Below are positions 17,155 to 27,044 of a DNA stretch of 64,000 bases, in pieces; the stretch's first letter is position 1; each line of letters starts with the position of its first letter. The DNA is from PNNG01 sp964577055 (GTDB lineage Bacteria; Bacteroidota; Bacteroidia; UBA7662): assembly GCA_964577055.1 (NCBI GenBank), contig CAZNWC010000005.1, forward strand, positions 1 to 64,000, read 5' to 3'. Position numbers and translations under genes: made by a program. A model generated the notes under the pieces. It saw only the letters and a program-made list of their open reading frames with translations, did no database searches and was not told the DNA's origin.

Positions 17155-17433
17155 ATGTCAGTTAAAATCCAACCCATCGCAGACCGCGTGCTCGTTGAAG
17201 CAGCGCCTGCCGAAGAAAAAACCGCTGGTGGCATTATCATCCCCGACACCGCCAAGGAAAAACCACAACGTGGTAAGGTAGTAGCCGTGGGCGCCGGTAA
17301 AAAAGACGAGCCCATGACCGTTAAAGCAGGTCAAACCGTATTGTATGGCAAGTACTCAGGTACCGAAATCAACATCGACGGCAACGACTACCTCATCATG
17401 CGCGAGTCGGACATTCTGGCAATCATTGACTAA
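17155..17433 (+). CDS. groES: Co-chaperonin GroES
   Basis: A 92-residue protein with the GroES signature (PIADRVLVEAAPAEEKTAGG, GKVVAVGAGKK, VLYGKYSGTEI, MRESDILAIID). It caps the GroEL ring during ATP-driven folding. Length is normal. It is 20 nt upstream of groEL and forms the usual bicistronic operon. Confidence 0.98.
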   Translation: MSVKIQPIADRVLVEAAPAEEKTAGGIIIPDTAKEKPQRGKVVAVGAGKKDEPMTVKAGQTVLYGKYSGTEINIDGNDYLIMRESDILAIID

Positions 17434-17453
17434 CCCCTAAAAAACACCTAAAC

Positions 17454-19085
17454 ATGGCAAGTAAAAATATCCATTTCGACACCGAAGCCCGCGAAGCCCT
17501 CAAACGTGGCGTTGACGCTTTGGCCAATGCAGTAAAAGTTACCCTCGGTCCCAAAGGCCGCAACGTGGTAATCGACAAAAAATTCGGCGCACCTACCGTT
17601 ACCAAAGACGGTGTTTCGGTTGCCCGTGAAATTGAATTGAAAGATCCGGTAGAGAATATGGGCGCACAGCTCGTGAAAGAAGTAGCTTCTAAAACAGCCG
17701 ACCAGGCGGGTGATGGTACCACCACCGCTACCGTTTTGGCACAAGCCATTGTAAAGGCTGGTTTGAAGAACGTTGCCGCCGGTGCCAATCCCATGGACCT
17801 CAAGCGCGGTATCGACAAAGCCGTGATTTCGGCCGTGAAGTCGCTCCGCAGCCTGAGCATGGAAGTAGGCGATGATTTCAGCAAAATTGAGCAAATTGCC
17901 ACCATTTCGGCCAACAGCGATGCGGTGATTGGCAAACTCATTGCCGACGCCATGAAGCGCGTGACCAAAGAAGGTGTAATCACCGTAGAAGAAGCCAAAT
18001 CAACCGAAACCTATGTGGATGTGGTGGAAGGCATGCAGTTCGACCGCGGTTACGTATCGCCTTATTTCGTAACCAATGCCGACAAGATGGAGGCGGAACT
18101 CGAAAATCCGTACATCCTCATCTACGACAAAAAGATTTCGGCCATGAAAGAACTCCTCCCTGTGTTGGAGAAAGCGGTTCAAACCGGTCGTCCGCTCCTC
18201 ATCATCGCCGAAGATGTAGATGGTGAAGCCCTTGCTACCCTGGTGGTAAACAAAATCCGCGGTTCGCTCAAAATCGCTGCCGTAAAAGCCCCTGGTTTTG
18301 GCGATCGCCGCAAGGCCATGTTGGAAGACATCGCCATCCTTACCGGCGGTACTGTGATCAGCGAAGAGCGTGGTTACAAACTCGAAGCTGCCGATTTGAC
18401 CTACCTCGGTCGTGCCGAGAAAGTGAGCATCGACAAAGACAATACCACCATCGTAAACGGTGCGGGTAACAGCGACGACATCAAAGCCCGTGTGAACCAA
18501 ATCAAAGCCCAAATCGAAAGCACCACCAGCGACTACGACCGTGAGAAGTTGCAGGAGCGTTTGGCCAAATTGGCTGGCGGTGTGGCTGTATTGTATGTAG
18601 GTGCCGCTACCGAAGTGGAAATGAAGGAGAAAAAAGACCGCATCGACGACGCCTTGCACGCCACCCGTGCGGCTGTTGAAGAAGGCGTGGTTCCTGGCGG
18701 TGGCGTGGCCTTTATCCGTGCCATCAAAGCGCTCGACCGCATCAGCACCGACAATGCCGACGAAAAAACCGGTGTGGCCATCGTGAAGCGCGCCCTCGAG
18801 GAGCCTTTGCGTCAGATTGCCGAAAACGGTGGTGTTGATGGTTCTATCATCGTTCAAAAGGTGAAAGAAGGCAACGGCAACTACGGTTACAACGCCCGTC
18901 TCGATAAATTCCAGAACATGTTGGTGGCCGGTGTCATCGATCCTACCAAGGTATCGCGTGTGGCCCTCGAAAATGCAGCCTCTATTGCTGGCATGTTGCT
19001 TACTACCGACTGTGTGATCTCTGAAGATCCCGAGAAGGAAGCAGCACCTGCCATGCCCGGCGGCGGCATGGGCGGCATGATGTAA
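17454..19085 (+). CDS. groEL: Chaperonin GroEL
   Basis: A 543-residue chaperonin with the nucleotide-binding motif DGTTTATVLAQAI, the family signature AATEVEMKEKKDRIDDALHA and the normal Gly/Met-rich tail GGGMGGMM. It forms the double-ring folding chamber with GroES. The gene is intact and strongly conserved, in contrast to the two damaged genes just upstream. Confidence 0.99.
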   Translation: MASKNIHFDTEAREALKRGVDALANAVKVTLGPKGRNVVIDKKFGAPTVTKDGVSVAREIELKDPVENMGAQLVKEVASKTADQAGDGTTTATVLAQAIVKAGLKNVAAGANPMDLKRGIDKAVISAVKSLRSLSMEVGDDFSKIEQIATISANSDAVIGKLIADAMKRVTKEGVITVEEAKSTETYVDVVEGMQFDRGYVSPYFVTNADKMEAELENPYILIYDKKISAMKELLPVLEKAVQTGRPLLIIAEDVDGEALATLVVNKIRGSLKIAAVKAPGFGDRRKAMLEDIAILTGGTVISEERGYKLEAADLTYLGRAEKVSIDKDNTTIVNGAGNSDDIKARVNQIKAQIESTTSDYDREKLQERLAKLAGGVAVLYVGAATEVEMKEKKDRIDDALHATRAAVEEGVVPGGGVAFIRAIKALDRISTDNADEKTGVAIVKRALEEPLRQIAENGGVDGSIIVQKVKEGNGNYGYNARLDKFQNMLVAGVIDPTKVSRVALENAASIAGMLLTTDCVISEDPEKEAAPAMPGGGMGGMM

Positions 19086-19109
19086 ATCGGCGCCACTGCT
19101 TTAAACACG

Positions 19110-19140
19110 AACCCCGCTTGCATTGCAGGCGGGGTTTTTT
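19110..19140 (+). terminator. Rho-independent terminator of groESL
   Basis: ACCCCGC pairs with GCGGGGT and ends in six T residues, 25 nt after the groEL stop codon. Confidence 0.9.
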
Positions 19141-19549
19141 CATGGAAGGCGCTGAGGGTGGTTTGGGGCAATTTACTGCCTTCCATCAGACCACGGTCAT
19201 TTTTTTAATAATTGAATCAGCCGTTGTTTTTTGCACTATCTTGCTTGTGACATACCCGGCGAAGCTGTGCAAAAACGAAATGCCCATCAGATGTGGAACA
19301 ACGGCCAAGGCTACCAAGCCTACGGCGACCTCAACCTGCTCAGCTGGTACCAATGCGATCTGGCGCTTCGGCTCCGCTCAGCGACCTAACGAACCAAAAA
19401 TACCCTATAGGGCCGATTTGGCATACAATACAGAACGCAACGTAGCTGTATCCCCAATGGCAATCTTGAATCTTGAATTTTAAATCCCCATTAACACCCC
19501 TTTAACCAGCTTTAAGTTTTCTTTAACATCCCTGCATGCTTGGGCGAGC
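19141..19549. other. Intergenic stretch without a recognised gene
   Basis: A 9-bp inverted repeat (ATGGAAGGC at 19142, GCCTTCCAT at 19178) lies next to the groEL terminator. A short plus-strand frame at 19267-19389 reads NNGQGYQAYGDLNLLSWYQ, faintly like the end of an RHS core, but it is too short and has no start context, so a relic is only a guess. A direct repeat AATCTTGAATCTTGAA occurs near 19463. Nothing else was seen. Confidence 0.3.
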
Positions 19550-19557
19550 TAGTTTTG
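19550..19557 (+). promoter_or_regulatory. -7 promoter box for the GLPGLI gene
   Basis: TAGTTTTG matches TAnnTTTG, 20 nt before the ATG. The same box precedes the gene at 37434. Confidence 0.55.
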
Positions 19558-19577
19558 AGCCAACAAAATCCCAACGC

Positions 19578-20345
19578 ATGAAAAAACCAGTTTACATCCT
19601 CTTTTTTGTCCTCTTCGCCAAGCTTGCCCTGGCCCAAAAGCCTTTCGAAGGGCGCATCCAATACCGCGAAACCATTCGGTTTAGCATACAGGCAGAGGGC
19701 CTCGACCCGGCCATCCTCGACAATATGCCCAAAGAACGGGCCTCGCAACGCGAGCTATGGATCAAAGGCAACGAAAGCATCTACCTGCCCGTTGAAAAAA
19801 AGGAGGTGGCCGACGATGAACTGCAGGCCGAAGGCGGCATGCGCATCAAGTTCAACATGCAAGAACCCAAAATGGCCATCTACACCCAGCTCGAGAAAAA
19901 AGAACAGCTGCGTTTGCAAGAATTCATGGACCGCACTTTTCTCATCGAAGCCAAGGTCGACAGCCAAGCTTGGAAGCTCCACGGCGATACCAAAGAAATT
20001 TTGGGCTATAACTGCCTGCGGGCCTCGCGCAAGGTCGATACGTCGGATTTGGTGGTTTGGTTTGCACCTGCACTGCCGGCCAATACCGGTCCCGATGGCA
20101 TGAGCAATTTACCCGGCTGCATTTTGCGCATCGAATACGGCACGGGCGACAGGCTGGTGGAAGCAGTAGGCATTGAGCCCATGGCCGTTCCAGATGGCAA
20201 AATTGTCAAACCCAAGGAGGGCAAAAAGGTAACGGCCGAAGAGTTCAAAAAGATCCAGGAAGAAAAGATGAAGGAGATGATGGAACAGTTTGGCGCGCCG
20301 GCCGGTGGAGGAGGTAATAGGGTCATCATTCGCATGCAACGCTAA
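19578..20345 (+). CDS. GLPGLI family exported protein
   Basis: A 255-residue protein with a signal peptide (MKKPVYILFFVLFAKLALAQ) and the GLPGLI-family pattern: an early FEGRIQYRETI strand, ILGYNCLRASRKV, WFAPALP and the eponymous motif as NLPGCIL. Members are periplasmic or outer-membrane-associated proteins of Bacteroidota with no known activity, usually beside a barrel-type protein, as here: the next gene starts 1 base after this stop. The C-terminus is a charged helix ending in a Gly-rich tail. The ATG directly before the signal peptide was chosen. Confidence 0.85.
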   Translation: MKKPVYILFFVLFAKLALAQKPFEGRIQYRETIRFSIQAEGLDPAILDNMPKERASQRELWIKGNESIYLPVEKKEVADDELQAEGGMRIKFNMQEPKMAIYTQLEKKEQLRLQEFMDRTFLIEAKVDSQAWKLHGDTKEILGYNCLRASRKVDTSDLVVWFAPALPANTGPDGMSNLPGCILRIEYGTGDRLVEAVGIEPMAVPDGKIVKPKEGKKVTAEEFKKIQEEKMKEMMEQFGAPAGGGGNRVIIRMQR

Positions 20346-20346
20346 A

Positions 20347-23091
20347 ATGCGCACCTTCATTTGTTTGTTGGGCTTGCTGTGCAGCAGCCTCAACAGCTGG
20401 GCTCAAATGCCTTTACAAGGAGAAATGCGTAATGCCGAAGGCAAAACCTTGCCCTTTGGCACGGTGGCCCTGCTCGATGTGGCCGACAGTACCCTCCGTT
20501 TTTTCGCCATCACCGATGGGGCAGGCGCTTTCCTCATCAAAGACACCAAGCCAGGCCCGTACTTGCTGCAGGCTTCGTTTTTGGGCTACGAAACCCTGTA
20601 CCGCAGCATCCAATTGCCTGCCGATGCCCAGGCGCCTTTGCTGCTGCTGCTCCAACCCAAAGCCAATCAGCTCGGTGGGGTGGAGGTAAGCGATGAGCGC
20701 ATCCCCATCCGCCTCAACCGCGATACGGTAGAATACGATGCCGGTGCCTTTAAAACCCGCGAAGATGCGCCGGTAGAAGAGCTGCTGAAAAAACTGCCTG
20801 GCGTGGAAGTCGACCGGGCCGGCAACGTAAAAGCCATGGGCGAAAACGTGAAGCGGGTGCTGGTAGATGGCAAGGAGTTTTTTGGCGAAAATCCCCAAAT
20901 GGCCACGCGCAACCTGCCCGCCGATGCCATCAAAAAGGTGCAGTTATACAACCAAAAATCGGAAGAGGCCGAACTCACAGGCATGGACGATGGCAGCCGC
21001 GAAAAAACCATCAACCTCATGCTCAAAGACGATAAAAAATCGGCCTGGATGGGCGAAGCGCGCCTGGCTGGAGGCACCAACCAGCGCTTTAAAAGCGAGG
21101 CCAAGGCTTTCCGCTTCAGCCAAAAGCACCAGTTTGCAGCCCTGGGCATGGGCAACAACACCAACCAGGTGGGCTTTAACATGCAAGACTACCTCTCGTT
21201 TAATGGGGGTTTGGGTTCGGTAATGCAAGGTGGCGGCATCCAACTGGGCGGCTCGGGCAATTTGCCGGTCGATTTTGGCCAGCCGCAAACGGGCATCATT
21301 CGGTCGGCGGCGGGTGGACTCAACTACAACTACGAGCCCCGCAAATTCCACCGTTTCCACAGCAGTTTGCTGAGCAACCACAGCAACAAATGGCTCGAGG
21401 AAAGCAGCTTTTCGCAAAATTTTTTGCCCAACGGCAGTTTTGAGCGCGAAAGCGATATGCAGCAGCGCGACCGCAATACCGGCCACCGCTTGAACCTGGG
21501 GTACCGCAACCGCATCGACAGCATGCGCAACCTGCAAAGCTCGGCCTATGCAGGCTGGAGTTTGTCGCGCCGCACCACCGAAAGTTTCTCGCGTCAGTTC
21601 CAAGAAAAGCTGCTGTTGAACAGTCAGGATGCCTTGAGCAATACCCTGGGCGATCAGTGGGAGAGTGGCGGGCAGCTCAGCTATTTGCAACGGCTGCGCG
21701 GCAGGTTTACCATCCTGCGTTGGAGGGCCGAAGCCGGTTTTCGGGGCGATTTGAGCGAAACCGACCGCCGCAACCTTACCTTGCTCACCGGCAATCCGCT
21801 GCCCTTGGCAGAATCGTTTTTCCAGGGCAACCAAAGCCAGTTGCAGCGATACGATGCCAGTGCTTCGGGCAGCTATCGCCTGCAACCCAACTGGGCCCTC
21901 GAACCCGAGCTGCGTTGGCAATACCGCAACGAAAGCCTCAACCGCAAACAGGGCATTTTGGGCAACGAAGCCGGCATCGACAGTTTGAGTCCCGATTTCA
22001 ACCGCCAGTACACCGAGTGGAGTCCCCGCCTGCGCCTGCGCAAACTGGGAGGCAAATACCAATTTCAGCTTCAAGCTGGTGCTGCCTTGGCCCAATGGCA
22101 AAACGCTTTGTGGCAGCAGCCCTTGGTAAATGCCTCGGCTTGGTACCCCATGGCCAGTTTGTTGGCCGAAAAGGAGTACCAGAAAGGCCGCCGCTGGAGT
22201 GTGCGTTACGATACGCGCCTGCAAGAAGCGGCAGCCGTGCAATTGCTGCCCGTACCCAATGTGCTCAATCCGCTGCAGCTGGTTTTGGGCAACCCCCACT
22301 TGCGGCCCGAATTCATACAAAGCGTGAACATGAACTGGATGCTTTTCGACCAATTCAGTTTTACCAGTTTGTTTGCGGGCTTGCAGTTTACCCACACCCG
22401 CGACAAGGTGAACTGGGAACGGCAGGTGGCCCCCAACCTGTTCCAGCAAATGCGGCCGGTGAACATGCCCAACGATTACCGCCTGAGTGCCAATGCCGAT
22501 TTCAGTACGCCCTGGCGCAAAGCAGGTTTGATGTTGCGTTTGCGAGCCGCTGAAAGCTGGAACCGGGGCTTCAACCTCATCAATGGCGATGTAAACCGCA
22601 CCGATAATTTCACCCACAACCTCACTTTCAGCATCGAAAACCGCAAAAAAGAGAAGCTCGATTGGTCGACCGGTATCAACTGGCAGCGCACCGATGCCTT
22701 TTTCAGCCTGCAGCAAAACCTCAACCAGGTATTTGTACAAACCGGCTTTTTCGCCGATTTGAGCTACCAACCCAATCCCCTGTGGAACATCAGCACCCAT
22801 GCCGATGTGGCCCGTTTCGACGACCGGGCCTTTGCCCAAGTGCGATGGGTGCCTTTGGTGCGTGCCGAACTGCAGCGTTTTGTGCTGCCCAACAAACGCG
22901 GCATGCTTTCGCTCGAGGTGTTCGATTTGCTCAACCGCAACCTCGGCATCAACCGGGTGGGCGACGCCAATTTCTTGCTCGAAACCCGCAGCAACCGCAT
23001 CGGTCGTTATGTGTTGCTGGGCTTCAAGTACCGCTTGAACAAATTCGATGGCGGACAGAACGGCGGGGTGAAGATTGAAATGCGGCGGTGA
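20347..23091 (+). CDS. Outer-membrane beta-barrel protein with carboxypeptidase-like regulatory domain (TonB-receptor-like)
   Basis: A 914-residue exported protein. A signal peptide (1-20) precedes a CarboxypepD_reg-like beta-sandwich (about 23-100, LLQASFLGYETLYRS), a plug-like region (KLPGVEVDRAGNVKAMGENV, VLVDGKEFFGENP) and a long C-terminal barrel of alternating aromatic strands ending RYVLLGFKYRLNKF. This is the OMP_b-brl_3 / TonB-dependent-receptor-like class. No SusD partner is nearby; the pairing is with the GLPGLI protein, so the cargo is unknown. A long open frame on the opposite strand is a codon-usage shadow. Confidence 0.85.
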   Translation: MRTFICLLGLLCSSLNSWAQMPLQGEMRNAEGKTLPFGTVALLDVADSTLRFFAITDGAGAFLIKDTKPGPYLLQASFLGYETLYRSIQLPADAQAPLLLLLQPKANQLGGVEVSDERIPIRLNRDTVEYDAGAFKTREDAPVEELLKKLPGVEVDRAGNVKAMGENVKRVLVDGKEFFGENPQMATRNLPADAIKKVQLYNQKSEEAELTGMDDGSREKTINLMLKDDKKSAWMGEARLAGGTNQRFKSEAKAFRFSQKHQFAALGMGNNTNQVGFNMQDYLSFNGGLGSVMQGGGIQLGGSGNLPVDFGQPQTGIIRSAAGGLNYNYEPRKFHRFHSSLLSNHSNKWLEESSFSQNFLPNGSFERESDMQQRDRNTGHRLNLGYRNRIDSMRNLQSSAYAGWSLSRRTTESFSRQFQEKLLLNSQDALSNTLGDQWESGGQLSYLQRLRGRFTILRWRAEAGFRGDLSETDRRNLTLLTGNPLPLAESFFQGNQSQLQRYDASASGSYRLQPNWALEPELRWQYRNESLNRKQGILGNEAGIDSLSPDFNRQYTEWSPRLRLRKLGGKYQFQLQAGAALAQWQNALWQQPLVNASAWYPMASLLAEKEYQKGRRWSVRYDTRLQEAAAVQLLPVPNVLNPLQLVLGNPHLRPEFIQSVNMNWMLFDQFSFTSLFAGLQFTHTRDKVNWERQVAPNLFQQMRPVNMPNDYRLSANADFSTPWRKAGLMLRLRAAESWNRGFNLINGDVNRTDNFTHNLTFSIENRKKEKLDWSTGINWQRTDAFFSLQQNLNQVFVQTGFFADLSYQPNPLWNISTHADVARFDDRAFAQVRWVPLVRAELQRFVLPNKRGMLSLEVFDLLNRNLGINRVGDANFLLETRSNRIGRYVLLGFKYRLNKFDGGQNGGVKIEMRR

Positions 23092-23120
23092 GCAGACGGC
23101 AGGCTGCAAATAGGGTCGTG

Positions 23121-23355
23121 TTTTTAACCGCTGAGGCGCAGAGGTATGCATTTCGCTTGAAAGGCAGCAGCATAGCGGCAAGCCTGTACCTCATGATTGG
23201 CAATTTTCAGTGCAAGGAACTGCTTTCTGCGGCGCCGAGTGATCGGAGCCATTTGGCCTGCGCTACCATGGTAGCTTTGCCGGAGGGCACAGAGGAGATG
23301 AAGTGTAAAAGTGAATTTTCTGCGTTTGCTGTGAAATCTGCGGTTAAACCCCGGA
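23121..23355 (-). repeat. Interspersed hairpin repeat element, copy F
   Basis: On the minus strand it contains GGGGTTTAACCGCAGATTTC, then CTCTGTGCCCTCCGGC, an inverted repeat GCTACCATGGTAGC, GGCCAAATGGCTCCGATC, TTGCACTGAAAATTG and the closing CTCTGCGCCTCAGCGGTT. It shares module order with the other copies but is diverged. I found no duplicated gene 3' end on either flank here. It occupies most of the 423-bp gap before sdhC. Confidence 0.65.
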
Positions 23356-23455
23356 GCCGCAGGCGATGCCCATGACATCTTTTTCCCATGTGGAAGGGTA
23401 GTAGTTTAGATTCATTTTAAACAAGCCAGAAACCGCTGATTATACGGTTTCTTGC

Positions 23456-23486
23456 TTGTGGATTGCCCCTTGCAAAACTATTTTTG
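23456..23486 (+). promoter_or_regulatory. Promoter of the sdhCAB operon
   Basis: TTG at 23456-23458 and TATTTTTG at 23479-23486 are 20 nt apart and fit the Bacteroidota -33/-7 pattern. The -7 box is 28 nt before the sdhC ATG. Confidence 0.65.
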
Positions 23487-23514
23487 CGTTGCACTAAATA
23501 TTTAGGTTTTTTCC

Positions 23515-24216
23515 ATGAATAATATCGCAACGTTCTTGCGTTCGTCAATCGGTCGCAAGCTCATGATGGCCCTCACCGGCTTGTTCCTCATTCTCTTCTT
23601 GGTAGTCCATTTAGCCGGTAACCTGCAGTTGCTCGCTGGCGATGGGGGTGAAGCATTCAACCGCTACAGCTACTTCATGGCCAACAACGCACTCATCCAA
23701 ACGGTTTCGAAGTTGAACTTCCTGTTCATCATCCTGCACGTGATTTACAGCATCTGGCTTACCCGCACCAATGCAGCGGCCCGTCCTGTTGCCTATGCAG
23801 GCAAAGCCAAAGAGGTACAGTCGCAATGGAGCTCACGCAATATGGGCATCTTGGGTACCCTCATCCTGTTGTTCCTCATTGTGCACCTCAAGAGCTTTTG
23901 GTACGAGTTTAAGTTCGGCGAAGGTTTGCCCATGATCATGGCGGGTACCTACGAAGGACTCAACCTCGATATTCTCGACGCTTACACCGTGGTGGCTTCG
24001 GCTTACGCCAGTCCGGTTTACGTAGCCATCTACCTCTTGGGTATGGCCGTATTGGCTTTCCACCTTTTCCACGGTTTTCAAAGCGCTTTTCAAACTTTAG
24101 GTCTCGGATTTAGCAAATACAAAAAACTCATTCAGACCGTAGGTGTTATTTATTCCATCCTCATCCCCGTATTGTTCGCAATCATTCCGGTGGTGATGCA
24201 CTTGCAACAACACTAA
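23515..24216 (+). CDS. sdhC: Succinate dehydrogenase cytochrome b558 subunit
   Basis: A 233-residue membrane protein with five hydrophobic segments (LMMALTGLFLILFLVVHLAG, LNFLFIILHVIYSIWL, GILGTLILLFLIVHLKSFWY, SPVYVAIYLLGMAVLAFHLF, VGVIYSILIPVLFAIIPVVM). Histidines within or near helices (H37-type HLAG, ILHVIY, LIVHLK, FHLFHG) are the haem b ligands of the di-haem b558 type used with menaquinone. It anchors SdhAB to the membrane and passes electrons to quinone. It is the first gene of sdhCAB. Confidence 0.95.
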   Translation: MNNIATFLRSSIGRKLMMALTGLFLILFLVVHLAGNLQLLAGDGGEAFNRYSYFMANNALIQTVSKLNFLFIILHVIYSIWLTRTNAAARPVAYAGKAKEVQSQWSSRNMGILGTLILLFLIVHLKSFWYEFKFGEGLPMIMAGTYEGLNLDILDAYTVVASAYASPVYVAIYLLGMAVLAFHLFHGFQSAFQTLGLGFSKYKKLIQTVGVIYSILIPVLFAIIPVVMHLQQH

Positions 24217-24229
24217 AAATACCGATCGC

Positions 24230-26167
24230 ATGAAGCTCGACGCCAAAATACCTTCGGGTCCTATCAGTGAAAAATGGACCAAATACCGCTCTACTGTTCG
24301 CCTGGTGAGTCCGGCCAACAAGCGGAAACTCGACATCATTGTAGTGGGAACCGGACTGGCCGGTGCCTCTGCAGCTGCCTCACTGGCCGAATTGGGCTAT
24401 AAAGTGAAGGCTTTCTGCTTTCAGGACAGTCCCCGCCGCGCCCACTCCATTGCCGCCCAAGGGGGTATCAATGCCGCCAAAAACTACCAGAACGATGGCG
24501 ACAGCACCTACCGCTTGTTCTACGATACGGTAAAAGGGGGCGACTACCGTGCCCGCGAAGCCAACGTTTACCGATTGGCCGAAGTGAGCGCCAACATCAT
24601 CGACCAGTGCGTGGCCCAAGGTGTACCTTTTGCCCGCGATTACGGTGGGTTGCTCGACAACCGTTCGTTTGGTGGCACCCAGGTATCGCGTACGTTTTAT
24701 GCCCGCGGTCAAACCGGACAGCAACTCCTGCTAGGTGCCTATTCAGCCCTCAACCGCCAAATTGAAAAAGGACAAGTAGAAATGTTTGCCCGCCACGAAA
24801 TGGTGGAAGTGGTGGTAATCGATGGCAAAGCCCGCGGTATCATTGCCCGTAACTTGGTTACCGGCGAATTGGAGCGCCATGGAGCGCATGCCGTGGTATT
24901 GGCCAGTGGTGGATACGGCAACGTATTCTACCTGTCGACCAACGCCATGGGTTCGAATGTAACCGCTGCCTGGAAGGCCCACAAAAAAGGTGCGTTCTTT
25001 GGCAATCCTTGCTTCACCCAAATTCACCCTACTTGCTTGCCGCAGTCGGGCGAATACCAGTCGAAACTCACCCTCATGTCGGAGTCGTTGCGCAACGACG
25101 GCCGCGTATGGGTGCCCAAAACCAAGGCCGATGCCGAAGCCATCCAAAAAGGCACCAAGGTAGCTGCCGATATTCCCGAAGATGCCCGCGACTACTACCT
25201 CGAGCGCAAATACCCGGCTTTTGGTAACCTCGTTCCCCGCGACGTGGCTTCGCGTGCCGCCAAAGAAGTGTGCGACGAAGGACGTGGCGTGAACCCTACT
25301 GGTTTGGCTGTATTCCTCGATTTCCGCGATGCCATCAACCGCTTGGGCAAAGACGTGATCAGCGCCCGTTATGGCAACCTCTTCGAGATGTACGAAAAAA
25401 TCACCGGCGACGATCCGTACAGCACGCCGATGAAGATCTATCCAGCAGTGCACTACACCATGGGCGGTTTGTGGGTCGACTACAACCTCATGACCACCGT
25501 GCCTGGCCTATATGCCATCGGTGAAGCCAACTTCTCTGACCACGGTGCCAACCGCTTGGGTGCTTCGGCCCTCATGCAAGGCCTGGCCGACGGTTATTTC
25601 GTATTGCCATACACCATTGGTGATTATTTGGCCGATGAAATCCGCACCAACGCCATCGATACCAAACACGCTGCCTTTGAACAGGCCGAAAAAGATGTTG
25701 CCGAGCGTTATAAGCTGTTTACCAGCATCAACGGCAAGCAGTCGCCCGAAAGTTTCCACCGCCGTTTGGGCAAAATCATGTGGGAATATTGCGGTATGGC
25801 GCGCAATGCCGAAGGTTTGACCAAGGCCATTGCCATGATCCAAGACCTCCGCAAAGAATTTTGGAGCGATGTGCGTGTTACCGGCGAAATCAACGCCTTC
25901 AACCCCGAGCTCGACAAAGCCATGCGCGTGGCCGACTTCATCGAATTGGGCGAATTGATGGTGCGCGATGCACTCACCCGCAATGAATCATGCGGCGGTC
26001 ACTTCCGCGAAGAAAGCCAAACCGAAGAAGGTGAAGCCATGCGCGACGATGAAAACTATGCCTTCGTTTCGGCTTGGGAATTCACAGGTGTAGATGCTGA
26101 GCCCGTATTGCACAAAGAAAGCCTCGAATTTGAAGTTGTAAAACTCACCCAAAGAAGTTACAAATAA
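24230..26167 (+). CDS. sdhA: Succinate dehydrogenase / fumarate reductase flavoprotein subunit
   Basis: A 645-residue flavoprotein with the FAD dinucleotide motif VVGTGLAGASAAAS and the covalent-FAD histidine in RRAHSIAAQGGINAAKNY. The substrate-site block HPTCLPQSGEYQSKLTLMSE and the flavin-contact motif GANRLGASALMQGLADGYF are also present. It oxidises succinate to fumarate in the TCA cycle. Length and gene order match the b558-type complex of Bacteroidota. Confidence 0.97.
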   Translation: MKLDAKIPSGPISEKWTKYRSTVRLVSPANKRKLDIIVVGTGLAGASAAASLAELGYKVKAFCFQDSPRRAHSIAAQGGINAAKNYQNDGDSTYRLFYDTVKGGDYRAREANVYRLAEVSANIIDQCVAQGVPFARDYGGLLDNRSFGGTQVSRTFYARGQTGQQLLLGAYSALNRQIEKGQVEMFARHEMVEVVVIDGKARGIIARNLVTGELERHGAHAVVLASGGYGNVFYLSTNAMGSNVTAAWKAHKKGAFFGNPCFTQIHPTCLPQSGEYQSKLTLMSESLRNDGRVWVPKTKADAEAIQKGTKVAADIPEDARDYYLERKYPAFGNLVPRDVASRAAKEVCDEGRGVNPTGLAVFLDFRDAINRLGKDVISARYGNLFEMYEKITGDDPYSTPMKIYPAVHYTMGGLWVDYNLMTTVPGLYAIGEANFSDHGANRLGASALMQGLADGYFVLPYTIGDYLADEIRTNAIDTKHAAFEQAEKDVAERYKLFTSINGKQSPESFHRRLGKIMWEYCGMARNAEGLTKAIAMIQDLRKEFWSDVRVTGEINAFNPELDKAMRVADFIELGELMVRDALTRNESCGGHFREESQTEEGEAMRDDENYAFVSAWEFTGVDAEPVLHKESLEFEVVKLTQRSYK

Positions 26168-26168
26168 G

Positions 26169-26933
26169 ATGAGTAAGGAAAATCTCAATCTCACGCTGAA
26201 AGTTTGGCGTCAGAAAGGAAAAAAAGATAAAGGTGGGTTCGAAACCTACAAGCTCAAGGGCGTATCAACCCACGCCTCTTTCCTCGAAATGATGGACGTG
26301 CTCAACGAACAGCTCATCAACGAAAACAAAGAGCCGGTGGCATTCGACCACGACTGTCGCGAAGGCATTTGCGGCATGTGCAGCATGTACATCAACGGCC
26401 GTGCCCACGGTCCGCAGCGTGGAACCACCACTTGCCAGTTGCACATGCGCCACTTCGAAGACGGCGAAACCATCACCATTGAGCCTTGGAGGGCAGCACC
26501 TTTCCCGGTAATCAAAGACTTGGTGGTCGACCGTTCGGCCTTCGACAAAATACAGCAGGCGGGAGGTTATGTATCGGTGAATACCGGTAACGCACCCGAC
26601 GGCAACGCGATTCCCATCCCCAAAACAGATGCAGACGAGGCTTTCAACGCAGCAGCTTGTATCGGTTGCGGTGCTTGTGTAGCCGCTTGTAAAAATGCTT
26701 CGGCCATGCTGTTCGTATCTGCCAAGGTATCGCAATTTGCCTTGTTGCCGCAAGGTCAGCCTGAGCGCAAAGAGCGTGTACAAAAAATGGTGGCGAAGAT
26801 GGACGAACTGGGCTTTGGCAATTGCACCAATACAGGTGCATGCGAGGCCGAGTGTCCGAAAGGCATTAGCATCTCCAACATCGCGCGCATGAACCGCGAA
26901 TATGTGGGTGCTGTTTTGGCACCTGGCAACTAA
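26169..26933 (+). CDS. sdhB: Succinate dehydrogenase / fumarate reductase iron-sulphur subunit
   Basis: A 254-residue protein with three cluster motifs: 2Fe-2S (CREGICGMCSM plus a Cys in TTTCQLHM), then CIGCGACVAACKN and CTNTGACEAECPKGI for the other two clusters. It carries electrons from SdhA to SdhC. It begins one base after the sdhA stop and is followed by a terminator, closing the operon. Confidence 0.97.
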   Translation: MSKENLNLTLKVWRQKGKKDKGGFETYKLKGVSTHASFLEMMDVLNEQLINENKEPVAFDHDCREGICGMCSMYINGRAHGPQRGTTTCQLHMRHFEDGETITIEPWRAAPFPVIKDLVVDRSAFDKIQQAGGYVSVNTGNAPDGNAIPIPKTDADEAFNAAACIGCGACVAACKNASAMLFVSAKVSQFALLPQGQPERKERVQKMVAKMDELGFGNCTNTGACEAECPKGISISNIARMNREYVGAVLAPGN

Positions 26934-26956
26934 GAATTGTCACGCCAAGGTTAAGA

Positions 26957-26987
26957 AATCCGGCTGCACTTGCAGCCGGATTTTTTT
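26957..26987 (+). terminator. Rho-independent terminator of sdhCAB
   Basis: ATCCGGCTGCA pairs with TGCAGCCGGAT around a 2-base loop, followed by a run of seven T residues. It is one of the strongest hairpins in the window. Confidence 0.92.
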
Positions 26988-27044
26988 ATGATTAAATTTC
27001 CGTGAAAATGCAACAAAAGCCTATTGTTTTGCATTTCTATTGAC

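Noticed and set aside
19267..19389. RHS-type repeat relic after groEL
   Set aside because: Only about 20 residues resemble the RHS core end, with no upstream repeats and no gene context; similarity is too weak.
20944..23181. A 745-codon open frame on the minus strand opposite the beta-barrel gene
   Set aside because: It mirrors the well-supported barrel protein, has no recognisable domain or signal, and results from the codon usage of the real gene.
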